Source: Mesorhizobium alhagi CCNWXJ12-2 (lineage in GTDB: Bacteria; Pseudomonadota; Alphaproteobacteria; Rhizobiales; Rhizobiaceae). From it: a stretch of DNA of 39,673 nucleotides. Position 1 is the stretch's first letter, and each line of letters starts with the position of its first letter. The position numbers were made by a program, and so were the translations under genes. The notes under the pieces are model-generated. The model did no database searches and was not told the DNA's origin. It was given only the letters and a program-made list of their open reading frames with translations. Shown here piece by piece: positions 29,585-37,247 of this stretch. Location: contig NZ_AHAM01000095.1 of the NCBI RefSeq assembly GCF_000236565.1, positions 1 through 39,673 of the forward strand, read 5' to 3'.

Positions 29585-29626
29585 AATAAAAGAAATCATG
29601 CGCCGCATCGGACGATACGGCGCATG
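29585..29626 (-). terminator. Terminator-like hairpin before rsh
   Basis: On the minus strand arms CATGCGCCG and CGGCGCATG, extended by ATC/GAT and a G-U pair, form a 13-bp stem with a 4-nt loop (29597-29626). ATTTCTTTTATT follows. This has the form of an intrinsic terminator, yet only 16 bases separate the T-rich tail from the rsh start codon. Confidence 0.65.
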
Positions 29627-29646
29627 CCATAGATAACCACCAAACC

Positions 29647-29666
29647 GCCGGCGCGAAAGTGCCGGC
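29647..29666 (-). terminator. Hairpin after rpoZ
   Basis: GCCGGCGC and GTGCCGGC form an 8-bp stem with one non-Watson-Crick pair and a four-base loop (GAAA on the plus strand), about 30 bp after the rpoZ stop. The minus-strand sequence beyond it is only modestly T-rich, so it may slow polymerase or protect the mRNA end rather than terminate. Confidence 0.4.
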
Positions 29667-29694
29667 CTTTGTTTAAGCGCTGCGGAGAGAGCTC

Positions 29695-30096
29695 TTAGTA
29701 GTCGTCGCTCTTTTCGGGCGCTACCAGGCCCTCGATGCCGGCGAGCAGATCCTCTTCCGTCATGCGGTCGAAGGTGATGTTTTCTTCCGCTTCGTCGGTA
29801 TCCGCGGCAATTGCTGCGGCGTCGGTCTGGTCGGTCAGTTCCTGATCGTCGCTCTCGGGCTCATCGACCTCGACATGCTTCTGCAGCGAGTGGATCAGAT
29901 CTTCCTTGAGATCGCCGGGCGACAGCGTCTCATCAGCGATCTCGCGCAGCGCAACGACCGGGTTCTTGTCGTTGTCGCGCGGCACGGTGATCTGGGCGCC
30001 CTGCGAGATCTGGCGGGCGCGGTGGCCGGCCAGGAGCACCAGTTCAAACCGGTTGTCGACCTTGTCGATGCAATCTTCAACGGTTACGCGGGCCAT
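29695..30096 (-). CDS. rpoZ: RNA polymerase omega subunit
   Basis: 133-aa omega subunit that aids assembly and stability of RNA polymerase and forms part of a ppGpp binding site. The conserved core [20 protein letters not shown] and RARQI lies in the first 60 residues. The C-terminal half is long and very acidic (about 76-133, rich in Asp and Glu), longer than the E. coli protein but common in this group. It precedes rsh, as in many Proteobacteria. Confidence 0.96.
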   Translation of the reverse strand: MARVTVEDCIDKVDNRFELVLLAGHRARQISQGAQITVPRDNDKNPVVALREIADETLSPGDLKEDLIHSLQKHVEVDEPESDDQELTDQTDAAAIAADTDEAEENITFDRMTEEDLLAGIEGLVAPEKSDDY

Positions 30097-30364
30097 GGAT
30101 TGCCCCTTTCATACGATGATGTAATGGAAAACAGGCGCGGTCCATAACCCGAACGCGCGCCAAACACAAGCTTTCTGCGCGGCCGCGCAGGTGGCCAACC
30201 GACGCCGAGATCACATTTTCTTGCTTCGGACCGTCAAGCCTTGGAATGGGCCGGGGTGAACTCTAATTTCATTATCAGGCGGCCGGAACGTATTTCCCGT
30301 GCAACCGAGGGGCCAGCGCCCGCGTATTTAAAGTGATTGCTGTTTTTGTAGGGATATTACGGCC

Positions 30365-30946
30365 ATGTTTGATCCTCGCGAAAAGATCGCCCTTTTCATC
30401 GACGGCGCCAATCTCTACGCCACCTCGCGCTCGCTCGGCTTCGACATCGACTATCGCAAGCTGCTATCGAGCTTCCAGAAGCGCGGTTATCTGCTACGCG
30501 CCTACTACTACACCGCGCTGGTGGAAGATCAGGAGTATTCGTCGATCCGTCCGCTGATCGACTGGCTTGACTACAATGGCTTCAAGGTGGTCACCAAGCC
30601 GGCGAAGGAATTCACCGATTCCACCGGCCGCCGCAAGATCAAGGGCAATATGGACATCGAGCTCACTGTCGACGCATTGGAGCTTGCGGAAGTCGTCGAT
30701 CACTACGTGATCTTTTCCGGCGACGGCGACTTCCGCACGCTGGTCGAGGCCTTGCAAAGGCGCGGCCGCAAGGTCAGCATCGTGTCCACCATGGCCTCGC
30801 AGCCGCCTATGATATCCGACGATCTGCGCCGCCAGGCCGATCATTTCATCGACCTGATGACGCTCAGGAGCGAGATCGGACGCGATCCTTCGGAGCGGCC
30901 GGTGCGGCGCACCGAGCCTGCCGAAGCCGAGGAAAGCGAATTTTGA
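30365..30946 (+). CDS. NYN-domain protein (LabA/DUF88-like)
   Basis: 193-aa protein of the NYN PIN-like nuclease family. Acidic residues for metal binding are seen as Asp13 (FIDGANLY), Asp97 (KGNMDIEL), Asp103 and Asp120/Asp122 (SGDGDF). All lie at family positions, so it is probably an active RNase, though its RNA targets are unknown. The C-terminal 30 residues are charged and probably disordered. It is divergent from rpoZ across 268 bp and is followed four bases later by the uracil-DNA glycosylase gene, with which it is likely co-transcribed. Confidence 0.92.
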   Translation: MFDPREKIALFIDGANLYATSRSLGFDIDYRKLLSSFQKRGYLLRAYYYTALVEDQEYSSIRPLIDWLDYNGFKVVTKPAKEFTDSTGRRKIKGNMDIELTVDALELAEVVDHYVIFSGDGDFRTLVEALQRRGRKVSIVSTMASQPPMISDDLRRQADHFIDLMTLRSEIGRDPSERPVRRTEPAEAEESEF

Positions 30947-30950
30947 CCGC

Positions 30951-31625
30951 GTGACCCGCCAGTTTTTCGCCGAGCCCTCGCACGATTGTCCGCTCTGCCC
31001 GCGTCTCGCCGACTTCAGGACGGCTTGGCGCATTCGCGAGCCTGGCTGGTTCAACGGGCCGGTGCCGACCTTCCTGCCGCCGGAAGGCGAGGACGCCGTG
31101 CGCTTTCTGATCGTCGGCCTGGCGCCCGGCTTGCGCGGCGCCAACCGCACCGGCCGTCCCTTCACCGGCGACTACGCCGGCGAGCTGCTTTACGACACGC
31201 TCATCCGTTTCGGCTTCGCCCGCGGCCGCTTCGAGGCGCGTCCGGACGACAGCCTCGAGCTGATCGGCACCGCGATCACCAATGCGGTGCGTTGCGTCCC
31301 GCCCGAAAACAAGCCCGTCGGCATGGAGATCGCAACCTGCCGCGCTTTTCTCACGCCGACCATCGCACGCTTTCGAAATCTCGAAGCGATCCTGACACTG
31401 GGCACCATCGCCCACCAGTCGACCGTCCGGGCGCTTGGAAAGCGCGTGATCGAATACCCGTTCAGGCACGGCGTCAGCCAGGGCGCCGGCGCGGTCAGGC
31501 TTTTTTCGAGCTACCACTGCTCACGCTACAACACCAACACCGGGCGCCTGACGACGAAGATGTTCGTCGAGGTGTTCGAGGAAGTGGCTGGGTTCTTACA
31601 GGACGGAAAGCTGCCGGTCGCTTGA
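30951..31625 (+). CDS. Family-5 (UdgB-like) uracil-DNA glycosylase
   Basis: 224-aa iron-sulfur uracil-DNA glycosylase. Four cluster cysteines are visible: C13 and C16 (DCPLCPRL), C115 (AVRCVPP) and C130 (ATCRAF). Motif 1 reads GLAPGLRGANRTGR at 56-69, the family-5 form, and the motif 3 region is SSYHCSRYNTNTG. Such enzymes remove uracil and other deaminated bases. The start is a GTG four bases after the NYN stop. The stop codon lies inside a palindrome that forms the promoter of the toxin-antitoxin locus. Confidence 0.92.
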   Translation: MTRQFFAEPSHDCPLCPRLADFRTAWRIREPGWFNGPVPTFLPPEGEDAVRFLIVGLAPGLRGANRTGRPFTGDYAGELLYDTLIRFGFARGRFEARPDDSLELIGTAITNAVRCVPPENKPVGMEIATCRAFLTPTIARFRNLEAILTLGTIAHQSTVRALGKRVIEYPFRHGVSQGAGAVRLFSSYHCSRYNTNTGRLTTKMFVEVFEEVAGFLQDGKLPVA

Positions 31626-31649
31626 CATTTGTCAACCACAGTTTACGAT
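31622..31649 (+). promoter_or_regulatory. Toxin-antitoxin promoter with embedded operator
   Basis: TTGACA, TT, TGTCAA is a perfect 14-bp inverted repeat at 31622-31635 whose left arm is a consensus -35 hexamer. A TACGAT -10-like hexamer follows 16 bases later (31644-31649). The toxin ATG begins seven bases after the -10, so the mRNA may be leaderless. The position fits autorepression by the antitoxin. Confidence 0.5.
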
Positions 31650-31655
31650 CTGTAT

Positions 31656-31947
31656 ATGCAGGTCCTTAGAACCGCAGCTTTCATAGACTGGCTTGGAGAG
31701 CTTCGCGACGGGACCGCGAAAGCACGGATTGCTCGCAGAAGATCGGATGATCAGTGGCAATTTCGGTGACGTGAAGTCGGTCGGAGAAGGTGTAAGCGAG
31801 CTGAGGATCAACCATGGTCCGGGATATCGCGTCTATTTCGCTCGACGCGGTTCGCTGACGATCTTGCTGCTCTGTGGCGGAGACAAAGATTCTCAAACCA
31901 GAGATATCGCCCGCGCCAAGACTCTCGCCCGTCAATGGAAGGATTGA
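31656..31947 (+). pseudogene. Frameshifted HigB/RelE-like toxin gene
   Basis: The N-terminal part MQVLRTAAFIDWLGELRDGT is read from ATG 31656 in one frame and meets a stop at 31767-31769. The remaining family sequence, DRMISGNFGDVKSVGEG through RINHGPGYRVYFARRG to LLLCGGDKDSQTRDIARAK, continues in the +1 frame to 31947. Together they match the RelE/ParE-superfamily addiction-module killer protein (HigB, Gp49-like), normally about 95-100 aa. The break lies around 31737-31742 (AGAAGA), where skipping one base or restoring two joins the frames. The gene is therefore probably inactive, unless ribosomes shift or the base is a sequencing error. A downstream ATG at 31693 or 31747 gives only a truncated product. 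Confidence 0.75.
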
Positions 31948-31951
31948 AGCG

Positions 31952-32257
31952 ATGAAATTGGAAACAAGACCGTACGACGCCGCGGAATTTCTCGACAGTG
32001 ATGGGGCGCTTGAAGAATATTTGAAAGCAACCTGCGAGGACGGCAGCGCAGCCGAGATCGCGCATGCTCTCGGCGTTATCGCTCGTGCGCAGAACATGAC
32101 CAAACTTGCAGAGAAGACCGGATTGTCGCGGCAGGCGCTTTACAAGGCATTGAGCGGCGACGGCAATCCGGAATTCGCGACGATCATGAAAGTCGCCGAG
32201 GCGCTTGGCCTGCGGGTGACGTTCGTCAGCGCCGAAACCGGTCGAGACGCCGCCTGA
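31952..32257 (+). CDS. HigA-like antitoxin (addiction module antidote, HI1420 type)
   Basis: 101-aa helix-turn-helix antitoxin. The N-terminal part MKLETRPYDAAEFL and EEYLKA binds the toxin in this family; the helix-turn-helix is in LAEKTGLSRQALYKAL. ATG at 31952 lies four bases after the toxin stop, the usual toxin-first order. It appears intact although its toxin is frameshifted. It is expected to bind the palindrome at 31622-31635, so it may now act as a stand-alone repressor. Confidence 0.88.
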   Translation: MKLETRPYDAAEFLDSDGALEEYLKATCEDGSAAEIAHALGVIARAQNMTKLAEKTGLSRQALYKALSGDGNPEFATIMKVAEALGLRVTFVSAETGRDAA

Positions 32258-32266
32258 GGTTCAGCC

Positions 32267-32743
32267 TTACCCCCGCTCCTTGAGCAGCCGGCCCTTCTCG
32301 CGGTTCCAGTCGCGCTGCTTTTCGGTCTCGCGCTTGTCGTGCAGTTTCTTGCCCTTGGCCACGGCGAGCAGCAGTTTTGCGCGGCCCTTGTCGTTGAAGT
32401 AGATCTTCAGCGGCACCATGGTCATGCCTTCGCGCTCGACGCTCTGCGCCAGTCGCGCCATTTCGCGCTTGTTGAGAAGGAGTTTTCGCCGGCGGCGCGG
32501 CTCATGGTTGAAGCGGTTGGCCTGCAGATATTCCGGCACATAGGAATTGATCAGCCAGATCTCGCCGCCTTCGACCGAGGCGTAGGATTCCTGGATGTTC
32601 GCCTGCCCCTGGCGCAGCGACTTGACCTCGGTGCCGGTCAGCGCAAGCCCGGCCTCGACCGTGTCGAGCACCTCATAGGAAAAACGCGCCTTGCGGTTTT
32701 CCGCGACGGTCTTGTTGTTCGGATCGGATTTCTTCTGGTTCAT
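32267..32743 (-). CDS. smpB: SsrA-binding protein SmpB
   Basis: 158-aa tmRNA-binding protein needed for trans-translation of stalled ribosomes. Conserved segments are [31 protein letters not shown] and [16 protein letters not shown], with the basic C-terminal tail that folds in the ribosomal mRNA channel. Its stop lies 9 bp from the antitoxin stop in convergent orientation. The usual neighbour dapA lies upstream, beyond a repeat element. Confidence 0.96.
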   Translation of the reverse strand: MNQKKSDPNNKTVAENRKARFSYEVLDTVEAGLALTGTEVKSLRQGQANIQESYASVEGGEIWLINSYVPEYLQANRFNHEPRRRRKLLLNKREMARLAQSVEREGMTMVPLKIYFNDKGRAKLLLAVAKGKKLHDKRETEKQRDWNREKGRLLKERG

Positions 32744-32765
32744 GATGTCATGTACTTTAGGTGCC

Positions 32766-32913
32766 TCCTTCGAGGCTCGCTACCGCTCGCACCTCAGGGT
32801 GAGGGCGTTGTGCGATTCCTGTGACGGCAATCGCTACAGAGCCGGGCGATTGATCGACGCACTTCCCTCATCCAGGGGTGCGATCGGTAGCGAGCCTCGA
32901 AGGACGCACAACG
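32766..32913. repeat. Long inverted-repeat element between smpB and dapA
   Basis: Left arm TCCTTCGAGGCTCGCTACCG (32766-32785) is a perfect 20-bp inverse copy of 32885-32904. The inner parts, CGCACCTCAGGGTGAGGG on the left and TCCCTCATCCAGGGGTGCG on the right, continue the pairing imperfectly to about 40 bp each. CGTTGTGCG (32806-32814) and CGCACAACG (32905-32913) add a third, differently placed pair. The layout fits a mobile palindromic repeat of the kind common in rhizobial intergenic DNA. Confidence 0.7.
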
Positions 32914-32959
32914 AGGGACCATCACATGGCGGCTGCGATCGGCTTTGGCAAGAGCCGGC

Positions 32960-33841
32960 TTAATTGATCAACCCGGCATGTTTCATGGCCGCTTCGATCT
33001 TCTCGGCGGTGGCGTCCTCGACCGTCACCAGCGGCGAACGCACGGCATTCTCTAACTTTCCTAGCCGTGACAGCGCATATTTCGACCCGGAGACGCCCGG
33101 CTCAATGAAGATCGCCTTGTGCAGCGGCATCAGCCGATCCTGCAATTCCAGCGCCTTCTCCTTATCGCCGTTCAGTGTCGCTTCCTGGAATTCGGCGCAA
33201 AGTCGCGGCGCAACATTCGACGTGACGGAAATCGCGCCGACCCCGCCATGCGCGTTGAAACCAAGCGCCGACGCGTCCTCGCCGGAAAGCTGGATGAAAT
33301 CCTTGCCGCACGTCATGCGCTGCTCCGACACGCGCTCCACCTTGCCGGTGGCATCCTTCACGCCGACGATGTTCTTGAAGTCGTGCGCCAGCTTCCCCAT
33401 CGTTTCCGGCATCAAATCGATCACCGAGCGCGGCGGGATGTTGTAGATCAGGATCGGCAGGCTGGTCGACTTGGCGACCGCCGCGAAATGCGCGTAGAGC
33501 CCGCGCTGGGTCGGCTTGTTGTAGTAGGGCGTCACGACGAGAACTGCGTCGGCGCCTACCTCTTCGGCATAGCGTACCAGGCCGATCGCCTCTTCCGTGT
33601 TGTTGGAGCCCGCACCGGCAATGACCGGCACGCGGCCCCTCGCCGTTTCCACGCAGGCCTTCACCACCTGGCGATGTTCGTCATGCGAGAGCGTCGGCGA
33701 CTCGCCTGTGGTGCCTACCGGGACTAGGCCCTTGGTGCCCTCGGCGACCTGCCATTCGACCAAGGCGCGAAACGCTTTCTCGTCGAACCCGCCACTCTTT
33801 TCGAATGGTGTCACGAGCGCAGTCATCGAGCCTCTCAGCAT
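32960..33841 (-). CDS. dapA: 4-hydroxy-tetrahydrodipicolinate synthase
   Basis: 293-aa TIM-barrel lyase/synthase joining pyruvate and aspartate semialdehyde in lysine and diaminopimelate synthesis. Schiff-base Lys162 lies in VGVKDATG, Tyr133 in LIYNIPPR, and the catalytic Thr pair at 44-45 in VGTTGES. ATG at 33841 gives the normal N-terminus [13 protein letters not shown]. The open frame upstream to 33994 is out of family pattern. It is divergent from the lytic transglycosylase gene, which acts on the same cell wall, and the 234-bp region between carries a strong hairpin. Confidence 0.96.
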   Translation of the reverse strand: MLRGSMTALVTPFEKSGGFDEKAFRALVEWQVAEGTKGLVPVGTTGESPTLSHDEHRQVVKACVETARGRVPVIAGAGSNNTEEAIGLVRYAEEVGADAVLVVTPYYNKPTQRGLYAHFAAVAKSTSLPILIYNIPPRSVIDLMPETMGKLAHDFKNIVGVKDATGKVERVSEQRMTCGKDFIQLSGEDASALGFNAHGGVGAISVTSNVAPRLCAEFQEATLNGDKEKALELQDRLMPLHKAIFIEPGVSGSKYALSRLGKLENAVRSPLVTVEDATAEKIEAAMKHAGLIN

Positions 33842-33891
33842 TACGTCCAACTCCCTGCAACCCTGCGGTTGGCCAGTCCTTTTCGAAATTT

Positions 33892-33921
33892 CGCGGCTTT
33901 CTATCCGAAAGCGAAGCCGCG
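33892..33921 (-). other. Strong hairpin in the dapA/slt divergent region
   Basis: CGCGGCTT (33892-33899) pairs perfectly with AAGCCGCG (33914-33921), and inner CTTTC/GAAAG allows a longer, bulged stem. It lies 50-80 bp before dapA. It could be part of a dapA leader or an operator. No lysine riboswitch features were seen. Confidence 0.35.
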
Positions 33922-34075
33922 CACCATAGTCTTGCCACTGATGGGCGGCAAGGGTGTGTTGGGCCACGACTTTTGAGGCATTGGGCGTTCGCACGGGCGA
34001 CTGGGTTCACTTGCAGAATCTGAGCTTTGCGGACCCGCTCCTCTTGGTCGTGCAGGAACAGGGACAGAGAACACC

Positions 34076-36160
34076 ATGCCATTTGATTGGCCGACCCGTT
34101 TTGTGCTTGCGGGAGTACTCGCAGCCTTCGGCCCGGCCGCGGCATTCGGCCAGTCGGGCGAGTTGCCCTACGCGCCGATCCCGAAGCCGCGTCCGCAAGC
34201 CGCGATCGAGAAGAATTTCGGACCTGGAGCCTCGAAGGCCTCCGTTGCGATCCGGCCGGATAATGTCGTTGGCCAGCGTGGCTTGGCCCATACCGCGAAG
34301 CTGGAATCCGGCCTTGACGCGCTTTCGGATGGAGAAATCGGGGAGGCTCGCGAGGTGCGCGACAGCCTTCCGGCGCAGTCGCTCGACCGCCACATCCTGA
34401 CTTGGGCGATCGCTGTCAAAGGCGGCGGACTGGCGCCGGCCAGCGACATCGCCGCAGCGCAGGCGCTGCCGGACTGGCCGGGGACGAAGGCGCTGCAACG
34501 CAACAGCGAGAGAGCGCTTTATCGCGACATGTCCGATCCGCAAACCATTGTCGAAGCGTTCAGCAAAGCCCCGCCGCAAACGTCGTCAGGCGTGATCGTG
34601 CTTGCCCGTTCGCATATCGAGCTTGGCGACCGCGAGGCGGCGCGGGCGGTGCTGTCGCCGTTCTGGCGCAAGGAAAAGCTCCCGCCGAGGGACGAGGCGG
34701 CGATCATCAGGGAGTTCGGCGGGATCATTCCGGCCGCCGACCACCGCGCGCGCATGGAACGGATGCTCTATTCAGACCGGGTGAATTCGGCCAAGCGCGT
34801 TGCAGCGCTCGCCGGAGCGCAATCATTGGCCGACGCCTGGGCAGCGGTGATCAGGGGCAACCGCGATTCCGGCAAGCTTCTAGAGAAAGTGCCGGCAGAC
34901 CAGCGCTCGGCTGGCTGGTTTTTTGCCAAGGCCAAACATCTGCGTCGGAGCGAAAAGTTCGCCGAAGCGGCGGAAGTGATGCTCAAGGCGCCTACGGATG
35001 GCGCCGCTCTCGCCGATCCCGACGCATGGTGGGTCGAACGCCGGGTGCTTTCGCGAGAACTCGTCGATCAGGGCGACATGAAGACCGCCTACAAGATCGC
35101 CGCCGCTCATGCGGCGGAAAATCCGACAAACGTGGCAGACGCCGAGTTCCATGCCGGCTGGTACGCGTTTCGCGGTTTGGGCGACGCCAAGACCGGTGCG
35201 CGCCATTTCTCCCGTATCGCCGAAATCGCCGAGGGCCCGATTTCACTCTCGCGCGCCTACTACTGGCTCGGCCGCGCGGCCGAAGCCGGCGCGTCGGGCG
35301 ACGCCAAAGCCTATTTCGAGCGCGCCAGCGCCTATGGCACGACGTTCTACGGGCAACTGGCGGCACAGCGCATCGGGCGCGACAGCATCAGAGTTGGCTA
35401 CCCGCGCCCGTCGATGGCCGACCATGAGAAATTCGTGAGCCGCGAGCCCGTAAGGGCCATCAAGCGGCTTGAAGCCGCCGGCCAAGAAAGCCTCGCCGAC
35501 ATGCTCTATCGCACACTCGCCGAGGAACTCACCAGTCCGGGCGAACTGACGCTGCTCGCCGTCATGGCTGAAAACCGCGGCGACCATTTCCTGGCGCTGA
35601 AGATCGGCAAGATCGCGTCTTCGCGCGGCATCGACATCGGCTCGCTTGCGCATCCGATGGGCGCCATTCCCTCGTCGGCGAACATCTCGGGTTCAGGCAA
35701 GGCGCTCGCCTACGCGATCGCCCGCCAGGAGAGCGAGTTCAACGTCGCTGCGGTGTCCGGCGCGGGCGCGCGCGGCCTGTTGCAACTGCTGCCAGGCACG
35801 GCAAAGGAGGTGGCGAAGAAGGCCGGCGTGACCTATTCGAAAGCGCGGCTGACCACTGACGGCGGTTACAACGCCACGCTGGGCGCTGCCTTTCTCGGCG
35901 AGCAACTCAACCGCTTCGACGGCTCCTACGTGCTGACTTTCGTCGGCTACAATGCAGGGCCGGGCCGCGCCCTGGACTGGATCAAGCGTTATGGCGACCC
36001 TCGCGGCCAGGACATAGACGCAGTGGTTGACTGGATCGAGAGCATCCCGTTCACCGAGACGCGCAGCTATGTCCAGCGCGTGATGGAAAACTATCAGGTC
36101 TACAAGATGCGCCTGTCGGGAAAATTCGACATCGTCGGCGATCTGATCAACGGCCGCTGA
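34076..36160 (+). CDS. slt: Soluble lytic murein transglycosylase (Slt70-like)
   Basis: 694-aa exported enzyme that cleaves peptidoglycan glycan strands with formation of 1,6-anhydromuramic ends. A signal peptide covers about 1-25 (ending AAAFGQ). A long alpha-superhelical region of repeats fills about 90-530. The C-terminal lysozyme-like SLT domain has catalytic Glu552 in IARQESEFN, then GARGLLQLLPGTAKEVA and YNAGPGRALDW. The start lies at 34076 in the divergent region with dapA. Confidence 0.94.
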   Translation: MPFDWPTRFVLAGVLAAFGPAAAFGQSGELPYAPIPKPRPQAAIEKNFGPGASKASVAIRPDNVVGQRGLAHTAKLESGLDALSDGEIGEAREVRDSLPAQSLDRHILTWAIAVKGGGLAPASDIAAAQALPDWPGTKALQRNSERALYRDMSDPQTIVEAFSKAPPQTSSGVIVLARSHIELGDREAARAVLSPFWRKEKLPPRDEAAIIREFGGIIPAADHRARMERMLYSDRVNSAKRVAALAGAQSLADAWAAVIRGNRDSGKLLEKVPADQRSAGWFFAKAKHLRRSEKFAEAAEVMLKAPTDGAALADPDAWWVERRVLSRELVDQGDMKTAYKIAAAHAAENPTNVADAEFHAGWYAFRGLGDAKTGARHFSRIAEIAEGPISLSRAYYWLGRAAEAGASGDAKAYFERASAYGTTFYGQLAAQRIGRDSIRVGYPRPSMADHEKFVSREPVRAIKRLEAAGQESLADMLYRTLAEELTSPGELTLLAVMAENRGDHFLALKIGKIASSRGIDIGSLAHPMGAIPSSANISGSGKALAYAIARQESEFNVAAVSGAGARGLLQLLPGTAKEVAKKAGVTYSKARLTTDGGYNATLGAAFLGEQLNRFDGSYVLTFVGYNAGPGRALDWIKRYGDPRGQDIDAVVDWIESIPFTETRSYVQRVMENYQVYKMRLSGKFDIVGDLINGR

Positions 36161-36172
36161 GAAAAGCGGCCG
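36151..36172 (+). terminator. Hairpin over the slt stop codon
   Basis: CGGCCGCT and AGCGGCCG form an 8-bp stem with a 6-nt loop that covers the slt stop codon. No T run follows, so it is a weak terminator or a 3'-end stabilising structure. Confidence 0.35.
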
Positions 36173-36275
36173 GCGTCGATGGCAGCCTTCTCCTCCCCGT
36201 CTCTTCCGGCGTTCGCCATTTGACCCGGCAATCCCGCGCCTGTACCTCCTGAGGGATACAGGCAGGGAACTGGCG

Positions 36276-37160
36276 ATGGCGGACGAAGGCTTCAGCGATT
36301 TTTACTACTCCTCGACCGACGGGCTGAAGCTCCATGCCAGGATCTACGGCGACGACGCGACCGGCACGCTCCCGGTCGTCTGCCTGCCGGGATTGACCCG
36401 CAACGCGCGCGATTTTCATGACCTTGCGCTCCATCTCTCGCGCGACGCGAAGACGCCACGCAAGGTGGTGGCCTTCGACTATCGCGGTCGCGGCGGTTCC
36501 GCCTATGACAGAGAGTGGCAGAATTACAATATCGGCGTCGAAGGCGGCGACATTGTCGCCGGCCTGATCGCGCTTGGCATCGAGCATGCGGCGTTCATCG
36601 GCACGTCGCGCGGCGGGCTGATCATCCATGCGCTGGCGGCAACGCGCCCCGGCGCGCTCAAGGCGGTGGTGCTCAACGATATCGGCCCGGTCGTCGAAGG
36701 CGAAGGTTTCGCCCATATCCGCGCCTATCTCGAGCGCGCGCCGAAGCCGGCGAGCTTTGCCGAGGCCGTCGCCTTCCAGCGGGGCACGCATGGCCAGGCG
36801 TTTTCGGCGCTCACCGACCGGGATTGGGAGCGGATGGTGCGAGCGCTCTACAGGGACGAGGGCGGAAAGCCGATCGCCGACTTCGATCCGGCATTGCTGA
36901 AAACCGTCGCCGACCTGGATCTCAGCCAGCCGCTGCCGTCGCTTTGGCCGCAATTCCAAGGCCTCACCAGCGTGCCGATGCTGGCGATCAGAGGCGAAAA
37001 CTCGAAGCTGCTGTCGGCAAGGACGCTGGAAGAAATGGCGCGGCGCCACCCCTCCATCGAGACCATCACCGTCGAGGGCCAGGGCCATACCCCGATGCTG
37101 GAGACCGGCCTGCTCCCCGCCCGCATCGAAGCGTTTCTCGACCGGGCGTATCCCGCCTGA
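36276..37160 (+). CDS. Alpha/beta hydrolase
   Basis: 294-aa alpha/beta-fold hydrolase. The nucleophile elbow is GTSRGG with Ser111. The oxyanion region is CLPGLTRNARDF (36-47). The catalytic His is in EGQGHTPML near the end, and DYRGRGGSAYD is the fold's second motif. A lid of about 60 residues lies in the middle (AYLERAPKPASF onward). It is a single gene between slt and the porin region. Substrate is unknown; esterases, lactonases and dehalogenase relatives share this fold. Confidence 0.92.
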   Translation: MADEGFSDFYYSSTDGLKLHARIYGDDATGTLPVVCLPGLTRNARDFHDLALHLSRDAKTPRKVVAFDYRGRGGSAYDREWQNYNIGVEGGDIVAGLIALGIEHAAFIGTSRGGLIIHALAATRPGALKAVVLNDIGPVVEGEGFAHIRAYLERAPKPASFAEAVAFQRGTHGQAFSALTDRDWERMVRALYRDEGGKPIADFDPALLKTVADLDLSQPLPSLWPQFQGLTSVPMLAIRGENSKLLSARTLEEMARRHPSIETITVEGQGHTPMLETGLLPARIEAFLDRAYPA

Positions 37161-37185
37161 TTATCAGGCGCCTGCCGCTGATCAA

Positions 37186-37226
37186 GACCAAACAAAAAAG
37201 ACCCGGCGGTTGCCCGCCGGGTCTTT
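37186..37226. terminator. Bidirectional terminator of hydrolase and porin genes
   Basis: AAGACCCGGCGG (37198-37209) and CCGCCGGGTCTT (37214-37225) form a perfect 12-bp stem with a 4-nt loop. A run of A before it gives a T tail for the porin transcript on the minus strand. A short TTT follows for the plus strand. Confidence 0.85.
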
Positions 37227-37247
37227 GATCGACTCTGCCAGTTTTTA

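Noticed and set aside
28510-29589. 359-codon plus-strand frame antisense to rsh
   Set aside because: Antisense to conserved HD and synthetase domains, with no recognisable product.
31693-31947. Intact 84-aa toxin starting at 31693
   Set aside because: Its first 16 residues do not match the family while the other frame upstream does, so this is the 3' part of a frameshifted gene.
33842-34075. Lysine riboswitch before dapA
   Set aside because: Only a simple hairpin is present; the length and the multi-helix layout of that riboswitch are not seen.
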